Source: Peptococcaceae bacterium UBA7702
GTDB lineage: Bacteria > Bacillota > Dehalobacteriia > UBA7702
DNA: 64,000 nucleotides
Assembly: GCA_002482535.1 (NCBI GenBank)
Contig: DLGE01000001.1
Location: forward strand, 1,008,536 to 1,072,535
Direction: 5' to 3'
In this document: one piece after another, positions 50,988-60,400 of the stretch
How positions within the stretch are numbered: position 1 is the first letter of the stretch
How the letters are laid out: each line of letters starts with the position of its first letter
Made by a program: the position numbers and the translations under genes
The notes under the pieces: model-generated
The model's database searches: none
Told to the model about the DNA's origin: nothing
What the model saw: the letters and a program-made list of their open reading frames with translations, nothing else

Positions 50988-52243
50988 TATTTACGCCCCC
51001 TTTCGATTGCTTCGACATAAACATTGCGGAAATTCTTCAGTGTGGATACGATGGGAGTGGGAGAAGCCTGTCCCAAGCCGCAGAGAGAACAGTCCATCAT
51101 CGTTTCGGAAAGCTCCTGTAGTGTATCGAGATCCGCCATGGTACCGTTGCCTTTTCTGATCTTACGGATGATCTGCAATAGGCGGTAATTTCCTTCGCGG
51201 CAGGGCGTGCATTTGCCACAGCTTTCATGGGTAAAGAATTCCATCAGGTTTTCGACGATTTCCAGGAGGTCGTTACTGTCGTCAAAAACCATGATATCTC
51301 CGGCACCAAAGGTGGCGCCGGCAGCCTCGCAGGACTCCACATCCATGGAAATATCAAGCATATCACCGTTGATGATACTGCCGCTGCCGCCGCCGGTCTG
51401 AACGCCCAAGAGCTTTCTGCCGTTGGCGCAGCCGCCGCCGACTTCGAAAATAAGGTCGCGGAGATTGATGCCTTTGGGGAATTCATAAACACCGCGGTTA
51501 ATCAGATTTCCGGAAAGGGTGAAGACCTTTGTGCCGCTGCAATTCTCCACGCCAAAGGAACGGTACCAGGAAGCACCGTTATTGACGATGGCGGGAACGT
51601 TGACGAGGGTTTCTACGTTATTGATGACGGTGGGTTTGCCGTAGAGACCGGAAACACCGGGATACGGCGGTTTATAGCGGGGTTCGCCCCGTTTGCCTTC
51701 AATCGATTCCAAAAGGGCTGTTTCCTCCCCGCAGACGTAAGCGCCGCCGCCGGAAACAACTTTGATATCGAAACTAAAGTCAGAGCCAAAAATATGCTCG
51801 CCGAGGAAGCCCGCGCTGCGCGCGTCGTTGATGGCGTTTTCCAAAACAGGCATAATATAGGGATATTCGAATCTTAAATAGATGTAGCCTTCGCTTGCGC
51901 CTACGGCATAACCGGCAATGGCCATCCCTTCGATGAGGCTATGGGGGTCGCCGGCCATGATAACACGGTCTTTATTGGTGGCAGGCTCCCCTTCATCGGC
52001 GTTGCAGACGATGTATTTCTGATCCGCCTCAGTGCCGTAAACAAAGCTCCATTTGGTGCCGGTGGGAAAAGCAGCGCCGCCGCGGCCCCTGAGCCCCGAA
52101 GCTTTCATTTCTTCAATGATGGCGGCAGGATCCAGAGAAAGCGCTTTCTGTAAACCGGAATAGCCACCCAAAGCGCGGAATTCGCCGACAGAAGCGGGAT
52201 TGTATTTACCGACGTTGCGCAGTACGATTCTTGTTTCCTGCAT
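50987..52243 (-). CDS. hydB: Hydrogenase NADH-binding subunit, short form (NuoF-like)
   Basis: A 418-residue flavin and NADH subunit. The NuoF core is complete: GLRGRGGAAFPTGTKW, the FMN/NADH loop NADEGEPATNKDR, GAGAY-type VSGGGAYVCGEETALL, and the [4Fe-4S] cysteines in HESCGKCTPCREG with a later CSLCG. It lacks the N-terminal thioredoxin-like [2Fe-2S] domain and C-terminal ferredoxin domain found in the roughly 600-residue HydB/HndC of bifurcating enzymes. It overlaps both neighbours by one base. The protein should pass electrons between NADH and HydA. Confidence 0.93.
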   Translation of the reverse strand: MQETRIVLRNVGKYNPASVGEFRALGGYSGLQKALSLDPAAIIEEMKASGLRGRGGAAFPTGTKWSFVYGTEADQKYIVCNADEGEPATNKDRVIMAGDPHSLIEGMAIAGYAVGASEGYIYLRFEYPYIMPVLENAINDARSAGFLGEHIFGSDFSFDIKVVSGGGAYVCGEETALLESIEGKRGEPRYKPPYPGVSGLYGKPTVINNVETLVNVPAIVNNGASWYRSFGVENCSGTKVFTLSGNLINRGVYEFPKGINLRDLIFEVGGGCANGRKLLGVQTGGGSGSIINGDMLDISMDVESCEAAGATFGAGDIMVFDDSNDLLEIVENLMEFFTHESCGKCTPCREGNYRLLQIIRKIRKGNGTMADLDTLQELSETMMDCSLCGLGQASPTPIVSTLKNFRNVYVEAIERGRK

Positions 52244-52740
52244 TATTGCACACCTCCCTTTTGATAAGCCTGCATCAGATTGACAGCTGCTTGAGGTGTC
52301 AAATTGGTGTACACGGAATCATTGACCATGATAGCAGGAGACGTATCGCAAAGACCGATACACTCACAAAACTCCAAAGTAAAGAGGCCGTCGGAGGTAG
52401 TTTCACCGGGAGCAATGCCCAAGAAATCACCGATGGCCGCGGCTACTTCCGCAGCGCCCACCACATGACAGGGCGCACTTTTGCACATACGAACCACATA
52501 TTTTCCCCGGGGTTTCGTGGAGAACATCGCGTAAAACGTGATAAAACTGTAAATATTGGCTTCCGGAATACCGGTAACACCGCTGACCACTGCCGCCACA
52601 TCCCGAGGAATGGCATTCGATGCAATTTTCTGCACATCGAATAAAATACGCATCAGCTGATCGGGCTCGTTTTTATAGCGGGCCGCAATGGCTGCGATCT
52701 GGGTCAAGTCCACAGATGATGCGCTGCATTGATTTTGCAT
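52243..52740 (-). CDS. hydC: Hydrogenase [2Fe-2S] subunit (NuoE-like)
   Basis: A 165-residue thioredoxin-fold subunit with one [2Fe-2S] cluster. Ligands are CKSAPC and CECIGLC. The N-terminal helix-rich part (LTQIAAIAARYKNEPDQLMRIL) is typical of NuoE/HydC. I chose ATG 52740 because GGAGG lies about ten bases ahead; an upstream in-frame ATG at 52809 lies in the operator region and has no ribosome site. First gene of hydC-hydB-hydA. Confidence 0.93.
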   Translation of the reverse strand: MQNQCSASSVDLTQIAAIAARYKNEPDQLMRILFDVQKIASNAIPRDVAAVVSGVTGIPEANIYSFITFYAMFSTKPRGKYVVRMCKSAPCHVVGAAEVAAAIGDFLGIAPGETTSDGLFTLEFCECIGLCDTSPAIMVNDSVYTNLTPQAAVNLMQAYQKGGVQ

Positions 52741-52776
52741 AAGAAATTTCCTCCATTTCATTTTAACTGCTCTTTT

Positions 52777-52806
52777 TTTATATTTACCGATGATCGGTAA
52801 CTTAAA
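52777..52806 (-). promoter_or_regulatory. Probable promoter of the hydCBA operon
   Basis: TTTAAG (52806-52801) and TATAAA (52782-52777) on the minus strand are 18 bases apart. The -35 is weak, and the whole spacer is occupied by the palindrome at 52784-52800. Confidence 0.45.
52784..52800. promoter_or_regulatory. Perfect palindrome, probable hydrogenase operator
   Basis: TTACCGAT and ATCGGTAA flank one G. It lies exactly between the -35 and -10 of the hydCBA promoter. It is not the Rex consensus (TTGTGAAnnnnnnTTCACAA), so another regulator such as a TetR/MarR type is more likely. Confidence 0.55.
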
Positions 52807-52870
52807 CAAACTCTTTCATTCGCAATTTTAGCAAAGAAACCATTTAAAGTCAAGGTGGCTAAAGTCGCCC

Positions 52871-53563
52871 TCAAAGCTCTAAAACGTCACAGGTTCGCAG
52901 ACAGAAAACCTTTTTACCGGGGTTGTCCCGCTCTACGCCGATTTTAAATTGCTCCGCGTCTTGTTCAATCAAAGGAAACGTATTGTAATGCATCGGGATC
53001 ACGATTTTGGGATCAAGCCAGCGTACAGCGATGGCAGCGTCCTTTGGCCCCATGGTATAGTTATCGCCGATGGGCACCATGGCCACATCGATATCATGAA
53101 AATCGCCGATCACGGCTTTCATATCGTAAGTCAGAGCGGTGTCTCCGGCAAAATACAGGGTTTTTCCATCCAACTCCACGAGAAAGCCGCAGGGCATACC
53201 GAGATACTGACTTAAACCATCTTCAATCAGAGCATTGCCGTGGAGGGCTGCGGTGAGCTTCACCGTAAGTCCCTTGGCGAAACGGTGCGCCCCGCCGATA
53301 TGCATCGGATGGGCCTTCACACCGCGGCGAGTGCAGTAAAGGGCCAGCTCGTTCACGGAAATGATGGTGGCGCCACTGTGACGGGCAATCTCCAAGGCGT
53401 CGCCAAAATGATCGCCGTGGCCGTGGCTGACCAGAATATAATCGGGATTTAAATCATATGGACTTGTCTTAGCCTTGGGGTTACCGGTAAGAAAAGGGTC
53501 GAACAACAATTTTTTGCTGCCCTCCACCAAAAAAGCGGAGTGGCTCAGGTACTGAATTCTCAT
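52871..53563 (-). CDS. UPF0173-type metal-dependent hydrolase
   Basis: A 230-residue metallo-beta-lactamase-fold hydrolase. HGHGDHFGDAL is the metal-binding HxHxDH motif, YFAGDTALTYDM supplies Asp, and VIPMHYNTFPLIEQD the last His. It matches the YtkL group of unknown substrate, with the typical start MRIQYLSHSAFLVE. GAGGAG precedes the ATG. A short membrane protein gene precedes it by nine bases and is probably cotranscribed. Confidence 0.92.
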   Translation of the reverse strand: MRIQYLSHSAFLVEGSKKLLFDPFLTGNPKAKTSPYDLNPDYILVSHGHGDHFGDALEIARHSGATIISVNELALYCTRRGVKAHPMHIGGAHRFAKGLTVKLTAALHGNALIEDGLSQYLGMPCGFLVELDGKTLYFAGDTALTYDMKAVIGDFHDIDVAMVPIGDNYTMGPKDAAIAVRWLDPKIVIPMHYNTFPLIEQDAEQFKIGVERDNPGKKVFCLRTCDVLEL

Positions 53564-53572
53564 AGCTTCTCC

Positions 53573-53776
53573 TCATTGGAAGAAGGTCCCTACCAGCGCC
53601 AACACCTGCAAAAGAATGACGAAGATGATCACGAAGTTGTGAAAAATCAGGCTGAATAAGAGCAGCAAAATAATGCTGGTGACAACCATTACGCGGACAA
53701 AACCTACGCCGGGGCAGAACAGAGAGGCGCATTCGGAGTCACAAAACCTTCTCCATATTTTATGAAATTTTGCCAT
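53573..53776 (-). CDS. Small membrane protein, unknown
   Basis: A 67-residue protein with a basic N-terminus (MAKFHKIWRRF), two cysteines (CDSECASLFC) and one long hydrophobic helix (VMVVTSIILLLLFSLIFHNFVIIFVILLQVL), perhaps two short ones. GGGAG precedes the ATG. It lies immediately ahead of the UPF0173 gene. No family recognised. Confidence 0.5.
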   Translation of the reverse strand: MAKFHKIWRRFCDSECASLFCPGVGFVRVMVVTSIILLLLFSLIFHNFVIIFVILLQVLALVGTFFQ

Positions 53777-53790
53777 ATTTTACACTCCCG

Positions 53791-53809
53791 ATATTGTTTT
53801 TTACAATAT
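53791..53809. repeat. Inverted repeat upstream of the small membrane protein
   Basis: ATATTGT and ACAATAT flank five T. It lies 15-33 bases ahead of the ATG at 53776 on the minus strand and might be an operator. Confidence 0.35.
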
Positions 53810-53818
53810 ATGGAGTAT

Positions 53819-53850
53819 CATCGGTTTTCATAACCGATGCTTCTTTTTTT
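53819..53850 (+). terminator. T-tailed hairpin on the plus strand
   Basis: CATCGGTT pairs with AACCGATG around a five-base loop, then CTTCTTTTTTT. No plus-strand gene lies directly upstream, so it may insulate antisense transcription. Confidence 0.5.
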
Positions 53851-53937
53851 CGTATCTATTTCAGCTTGCATATCGGTAAATCTGCGGCGATGTCGAAAAA
53901 AGCACCGGCATAGATAACATGATGGGTAGCATGATTT

Positions 53938-54000
53938 GAATTTCGTTTGATACGGCGTACCGTCATTCGAATTTCGTATGATGCGGCATATCGTCAGCAT
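53938..54000. repeat. Two tandem imperfect 31-base repeats
   Basis: Copies start at 53938 and 53969; 24 of the first 28 positions are identical, including GAATTTCGT, CGGC and CGTCA. A partial third TATCGTCA follows. They lie between the addA stop and the plus-strand hairpin. Confidence 0.55.
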
Positions 54001-54004
54001 ATCG

Positions 54005-57000
54005 TCAAAGGAAGCGTTTTGCTTTTGTCAGATAAAAGGCAGCCTTGGCAACATCGATATCGTAAATGCGTTTCAGCGCCGCGCGGTAAAGCTCCATCTG
54101 CCGGCCATACTTGGCCAAAAAAGCCTCGGTACCGTAGCGGGAGAGATCGTTGGTCTTATAATCCAGCAGAACCCAAAGGCCGTTATCTTTCTGGTAAAGC
54201 AGATCCACCGCTCCCTGTAGAATGACCTTTTGTCGCTGTCCGCCGCTGCTTTCGGGGAAAAGCTCCGCAACGTCGAAACCGCCCACAAAGGAAAGCTCCC
54301 GCCGAATTTCCACCGCGGTGCGCAACTCTTCGCCATAGGGGCTTTCTAAAAACGCGCAGACGGCGTCGATATCCAAAGCTTCTGCTTCCGCCAAGCTCAG
54401 CACGGCGGTTTCCGTCAAACGGTCCCGGTAAGACGTGAGTTCCTCCCTGTTCCAGACTTGATCAAAGGGGAGGCGCTCCATAAAACGGTGGAAGGCCGTC
54501 CCCTTTTCCGCGCCGCTCAGCGCCGTGGAAGAGCCCATGAATTTCGGGCGGTTCAGTCTGACCTGACCGTCTTCCCCCGGCCCCGGCGGTAACAGCGAGG
54601 TCACGCTGACTTTGGCAGGGACCGCCACGGTCTTTTTGCCTTCCATGACCCGGAGCAAGAGGGCAATGTCCTTTGCGGGCAGCAGGGTCCTTTGCCTTTG
54701 TCGCGCCACGGTAGCAGCAGGCGGCAACGCCTGGGTGACGTTGAAAGTAAGGCAAGCTTCCCCCTGCTTTCCGGCGATGGCGTGGATCAGCCATTTATAA
54801 TAGGAAGAGTCTTTCATCAGCATTTCACCGGGAAGCGTTTTTTCCCCGTCAAAGAGAAGCGGTTCGGCAAGGGCCGCCACCTTCTCCTCTGCTGTTTTCT
54901 TCTCCGAAGCGCTTTCCGTAGCCGTGATGATCAGCTTATCCCTGGCCCTGGTCAAGGCCACATAGAGAACACGCATTTCCTCGGCGAGATCGGCGCGGTC
55001 CTTTTTATTTTTGATCAGGAGCTTCGGCAACGTCGGTGAAACCACGCGCCGCTGCAGATCCTTGCGGTTGGGGCCAAAGCCCCAATTCCCGTTTAACACA
55101 AGGGGCCCCGTAAGATCCTGTTTATTGAATCTCTTTTCCGTTTGGGCGAGGACAACCACAGGAAATTCCAAGCCCTTGCTTTTATGGATATTCATCACCC
55201 GGACACAGTCTTCCGTGCCTTCTTCCTCCGCCGGCAGGTCGCCATGGTTTGCGGCAAGGTGCTCCAAGTAGCGCAAAAAGTCAAAGAGACCGCCGCCGTC
55301 GTCCTTTTGGAAGGCCATGGCTTCCTCGGCAAAAAGGCCGACATTTTTCATGCGGCGCTGCCCCTTGGGCAGACCGCTCCAGAAAGAAAGATAATCGAAC
55401 TCCTTTAAAAACATATCCACCAAATCGCCCACGGGATAGATCTTAGCGCAGCCGCGCCACAAAAGAAGCGTCTCTCTGAAAGCCGCGACTTTTTCCTGAT
55501 CAAGCCCCTCCCGGCAAAGGGTTTCCGCCTCCAACACCATTTCCCAGAGCTTCTTTTTGCCCCGCTGGAAAGAGAGGGCCATCAGTTCGTCTTCGCTGAA
55601 GTGAAAGAGGGGGGAACGCAGCACCGCGGCCAAAGGAATGTCCTGGAGCGGGTTATCGAGGACGGAGAGGAAGGACATGAGCAATTTCGTTTCCCTGCCC
55701 GCCAAAAAACCGGCTTTCGACGGCGTGGTCACCGGGATACCGCGGTTTTCCAGCTCCGCGCCAAGAATTTCACCGTTGCTGTTGGCGGCCCGCATCAACA
55801 CGGTGATATCGCCGTAACGGAGGGGCCGCGGCCCGTTTTTAGCCTGAACCGTAAAACCCTCTTTGAACAGCTTTTCGATGCGCTCGGCGATAAAACGGCC
55901 GTGACAAGCTAAGTTTTCGTAATCGGCGGCGCTTTCGTCCTGATTTTCCGCCGGTTTGGCAATGACCGTCATCTCCACATCAACGCCACCCTGGTCTTCA
56001 CTGTAGCAGGCGCCGTATTTCAGCGCTTCGTCGGCTCCGTAGGACAGTTGGGAAACCGTTTCGTTCATCAGCCGGGAAAAGATCAGATTCGTGGCATCGA
56101 GGATTTCCTTCCGGGAACGGAAGTTCTGGTTTAAAAAAATCAGCTGTCCGTTTTCATTGGCCGTTTCCCTGCCATAGGAGCGGTAACGGCGCTGAAAAAG
56201 CGTGTGATCCGCCAAGCGAAAGCCGTAGATGCTCTGTTTGATATCACCCACAACAAAGAGCTTATGCTCCCCTGCCAACAGCGTAATGATCTCCTCTTGC
56301 AAGGGGTTGACGTCCTGATATTCGTCCACCAAAACCTCGTGAAAAAAGTCCTGATATTCCCTGGCTAAGGCTGGGTTTTCTTTGAGCAGCCGGGCGGTGT
56401 AGAGTTCAAGATCGCTGAAATCAAGGGTAGCTTTTTTCAGTTTTGCCACGCTGTAACGCTGAAAGAAGGTCTCCGTCAGCTGCGTCAGCGTCTCCATGGC
56501 CGGGAAAATCAGGCTGATCTCGGCGGCGTAGGTCTGAAACGAGCGGAAAAACAGGGGCTGGAGCACATCGGCAAAGTATTTTTTGCGAATCTCCCGGCGG
56601 GACTTGATATAAGCTGCCAGCTCCGGGTCGTCGTCCTTCTTTTTGGCTTTCAGACGTTGAAAGGGAGCGGCGTTCCCCAAGCTTTCCCAATCAGCCCTTT
56701 TCAGTTCCTCGAGGTTTTCCAGGTCCTCCCTTAACGTCTCGCCATAGGTGGTCAGTCCGCCGCAGCCGGCTAAGAAAGCAATATCCGCTCTTGTGGAAAC
56801 GATCAGCATATCCAAGTCCGCCGTGGCAGCGACCAGGGCGAGGTCGTGCCAGAAATCAAGATCGCCGAATTTTTTCAAGGAGGCTTGCAACCAAAGGCCG
56901 GGGTCCCCCTGGGCGCAACCGAATTCCATCAGCCGCAGTATTTCGTTTTTCAATCCCTCATCACCGAGACGACTGCCGTAAAGACGCAAAAGCTCAAAAA

Positions 57001-57469
57001 CCCGCTCCCTGTTTTCTGCGTCGGCAGCAGTATAACACTCCTCAAGGTACGCCTCAAGGATATCCCGCTGCATCAGACCGGCCCGCTTCTCGTCGTTGAT
57101 GCGAAATTTGGGATCGAGACCGGGGAGGAGATTATAATGACGCCGGAGCAGTTTCAGGCAAAAGGAATGGATCGTGGTAATGGAAGCGTCCCCCGTTAGC
57201 GTCAGCTGTTTGCTCCAGAAGGCCTTTTGCGCCCCAGGCGCGGCTTCCCCGGCGGCGATGATCTTATCCCGCACCCGCTTCTTCATTTCCCCCGCGGCGG
57301 CCCGGGTAAAGGTCAGCACCAGCAATTCGTCGATGTTTTCCCCGTCCCGCAGACGGTCGATGATGCGTTCCGTCAAAACGCCGGTTTTACCGCTGCCGGC
57401 GGCGGCGGAAACGAGCACGTTACAGCCTCGGATTTGGATGGCTTTTAATTGATCTGCCGTATAGTTCAT
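54005..57469 (-). CDS. addA: Helicase-nuclease AddA
   Basis: A 1154-residue superfamily 1 helicase with a C-terminal nuclease, half of the AddAB complex that processes double-strand breaks to Chi. Helicase motifs: Walker A SAAAGSGKTGVLTE, motif Ia-type VLTFTRAAAGEM, Walker B VLVDEYQDVNP, motif III VGDIKQSIYGFR, FRSRKEIL and later LYVALTRARDKLI (motif VI). The nuclease motif is VLLDYKTNDLSR near residue 1100. ATG 57469 overlaps addB by four bases. Length is a little under B. subtilis AddA (about 1230). Confidence 0.95.
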   Translation of the reverse strand: MNYTADQLKAIQIRGCNVLVSAAAGSGKTGVLTERIIDRLRDGENIDELLVLTFTRAAAGEMKKRVRDKIIAAGEAAPGAQKAFWSKQLTLTGDASITTIHSFCLKLLRRHYNLLPGLDPKFRINDEKRAGLMQRDILEAYLEECYTAADAENRERVFELLRLYGSRLGDEGLKNEILRLMEFGCAQGDPGLWLQASLKKFGDLDFWHDLALVAATADLDMLIVSTRADIAFLAGCGGLTTYGETLREDLENLEELKRADWESLGNAAPFQRLKAKKKDDDPELAAYIKSRREIRKKYFADVLQPLFFRSFQTYAAEISLIFPAMETLTQLTETFFQRYSVAKLKKATLDFSDLELYTARLLKENPALAREYQDFFHEVLVDEYQDVNPLQEEIITLLAGEHKLFVVGDIKQSIYGFRLADHTLFQRRYRSYGRETANENGQLIFLNQNFRSRKEILDATNLIFSRLMNETVSQLSYGADEALKYGACYSEDQGGVDVEMTVIAKPAENQDESAADYENLACHGRFIAERIEKLFKEGFTVQAKNGPRPLRYGDITVLMRAANSNGEILGAELENRGIPVTTPSKAGFLAGRETKLLMSFLSVLDNPLQDIPLAAVLRSPLFHFSEDELMALSFQRGKKKLWEMVLEAETLCREGLDQEKVAAFRETLLLWRGCAKIYPVGDLVDMFLKEFDYLSFWSGLPKGQRRMKNVGLFAEEAMAFQKDDGGGLFDFLRYLEHLAANHGDLPAEEEGTEDCVRVMNIHKSKGLEFPVVVLAQTEKRFNKQDLTGPLVLNGNWGFGPNRKDLQRRVVSPTLPKLLIKNKKDRADLAEEMRVLYVALTRARDKLIITATESASEKKTAEEKVAALAEPLLFDGEKTLPGEMLMKDSSYYKWLIHAIAGKQGEACLTFNVTQALPPAATVARQRQRTLLPAKDIALLLRVMEGKKTVAVPAKVSVTSLLPPGPGEDGQVRLNRPKFMGSSTALSGAEKGTAFHRFMERLPFDQVWNREELTSYRDRLTETAVLSLAEAEALDIDAVCAFLESPYGEELRTAVEIRRELSFVGGFDVAELFPESSGGQRQKVILQGAVDLLYQKDNGLWVLLDYKTNDLSRYGTEAFLAKYGRQMELYRAALKRIYDIDVAKAAFYLTKAKRFL

Positions 57470-60400
57470 CCTTCTTTTGCCTCCTCCTTGCCGATCATTG
57501 TTTTTGCCGCCGCTTCCTTCAGCACGGGGAGCTGTTCCTCCCGGCCCATCAGTTCCGGCTCATAACCGCAAACAGCGCGGTAAGGACAAATATCGCAGCT
57601 TTTGAAAAGGCCGCGGCGGTAGGGCCGGATCTCCGTTTTGCCCTGAAAGATATCTTTGCCGATGGTTTTGATCTGTTGATGGGTGTGAGATAACATACGG
57701 TCGTGTTCGGCGGTGGTAAGCACTTTCGCCTTTTTTTCCTGGGGAAAGCACTGTTCGCTGCAACCGTCGCCGATGATATAACCTTTCAGGCGCATTTCTT
57801 CGCTGAGCTTTTCCTTGATCTGGGTATCGGTCATCAATTTCGTTTCCTTCACCAAAGCATCTTTCAGGGATTGGTAGAAGATGCCGGCGGGAAGGGCCTT
57901 TTGGCTATCGTCGGGTTTTTCACCGTTTTCCAGAACCATCAGATAAATGGGCAGCTGGGGCTTGAGGCCGTAATAGATCTCGTCCATGGTCAATTCCTTG
58001 TCGGAGCTTTTATAGTCGATGATCCGGAAATAACACTTACCGTCTTTTTCCGCCATATCCACTCGGTCGATGACGCCGTTCAAACGGATCTTGCGGCCAT
58101 CCTCATCCACGGTAATATCAAGGGAGGGAATCTCCCTGTCCCGACCGAAGGGGACTTCCCACATGACGGGAACGAAGGCGTCTCCCTGCTCTGCCTGAGA
58201 GGCCATCATATCGACGATGAATTTCAGATTTTCCCCTAAAACATAACCGATATAAGCAAGCTGTTCTTTGGGAAACAGATTTCCTTCGGCGAACCGGTGT
58301 AAACGGTTTTCCACCATTTCGCCGATGAGGGCGTTCCCCGCTTGCCGCAGGTTTTGCCAGGGAATCTTTTGCTCTTTCATGGTCTCCAGGAGTTCCGAAA
58401 GGGCTTCATGGAAGATGTTGCCGAGATCCGGCGCGGTGAACTGGAGAATTTTCCGTTCCTTTAAACGCAGACCGTAGCGGGCAAAATAGGAAAACGGGCA
58501 GCGGCGGTACATTTCCACGGAACTGACGCTCAAAGCGATTTCCCTGCCGGGATAAACCGCGAGGGTTGACGGGGAAAGGCCGCCGCTCTGCCCCGTATAA
58601 TCAAGAGACGTTAAGATCTTTTGGGTTCGCTGCGCCGTCTGCTTGGACTGAAGAAGCGCTTCCTTGATTTTTTCCCAACCGGGATCGCCGCCTTCCCGCA
58701 AAAAAACGGGCAAATAGGAAAGCACTTCGTCAAGGGAGCGAAAAACGCCGTGATTCAGGGATGATTCGTTTACAACGCTTTCCCTTAAAGCGGGGAAAAG
58801 CCGTTTCAAGCCGTCGATCAAAGGGGAGGGAAAAACCTTTTCTTCCCCATCCCGACGCAGATAAGAAACGATCAGCTTTTCCTTGGCCAGCGTCAGGGCC
58901 TGATAAGTAAGGATCGATTCGCTTTCGTAAAAGAAGCTCTGATCTTGGACCCAAAGGGCGGTTTGCTCCTTCAACAGCGTTCTGTCATTGCGGTTTAAAA
59001 AACCGCCGTCGCCTTGGGCGGCAGGGAAAACTCCCTCGTTGACGCCGCCCAAAAAGATGACTTTTTTCCTGGGCGGACGGCTCATGCCCAAAAGATAGAT
59101 TTCCACGGCATCAAGCTCCTGGGGAATCGTCTTTACCGTCACGGTGGCAGCCCCCATTTTCAACAGTTCCAAAAACGAGGAGACGCTGAAACTTCCCTCG
59201 GGAAAGGCGGCGACGATCTGGTCAAGCATGTCACCGAAAGCGCCGACGCCGGCGGCCAGGGCAGTGCTTTTCTGCCAATGCCCCCGCTCCTCTTCATGGC
59301 AACGCCAAAGGTCAACGGTACTGTCGACGCCGCAGGTTTCCAAAAACTCCCATAAGGCGCGGCAGTACTCCATGGCGCTTTTGCTCTGCTTCACTTTTTC
59401 CACGGCGGGCAAGAGCAAGGCGAGGACAGCGCGGCGAACCTCATTGATTTTCGCCAAATCTTCCCCTTCCCTTTCGTCGCAATAAGTCCAGTCCTCTGCC
59501 TGGTAAAAGCGCTTTCCTTTGACGGCGTGGGCAAGACAGTAATTTTCCAGGCGGTCACAGTCGTTTTCCGCCATGGGGAAAAGACCGCTTTTCAAAAGGG
59601 CGAAAACCGAGGCGAAGGACCATTTTGCCGCGGCAATCCGCAAGAGACCGGCGCCGAATTGAAAGACAGGATGGGTCAGCAAAGAGATCTCCTGATCCAC
59701 AAAACAGGGGATCCCATAAGAAGCAAAAAGATCATCGATGTATTTTTCATAGCCGCCGATATCCCGAAAACAGATGCCGATATCCGCTCTTTCATAGCCT
59801 TCTTCCAAAAGATCGCAGATCCTTTGGGCCATCTGGCGGATCTCCGCTTTTTTATTCTCCGCGGAGACGATTTCCAAACCCCCTGCCGCCTCCCGGTAAA
59901 CCGCGCCGTCCTGGCTGAAAAAATGACGTTCCAAAAAGGCCAGGGCGCCGCCGTCTTCCTCTCCTACAAGGGGCGTCACGGTAGCCGCCACGCCATGGTC
60001 GCAGGCCAGTCTTAGCAGATGGGAGACCGCCGCTGCCGTTTTGGCGAAAACAGGCGCCGTCGGATCACAGGAATCATATAAAAAAGCAAAATGCAGATCA
60101 ACGGAGGAGGCAAACAACGCCTCGATCACCGCGTATTCCGCCGCCGTAAAATCAAAAAACTCGTCAAAGCAGAAAACTGCGTCGGCAAAAAGCTTCTCTT
60201 CCCGGATGATCTCAGCAAAAGAAAAGAGCAGGCCGCTTTCGTCGGGGACACCCCTTTCCTCCATGACTGCTTTGAGCAGGGCAATATCCCGCAACTTCCC
60301 AGGAAGATCGCCGGCGTTGGCCAAAGAGTCCAATGCTGTGGCCTGTTCCAAGAGAAAATTGGCGGAAAGGCCGTTCATCGAGACCTCTTTTAAGACATCG

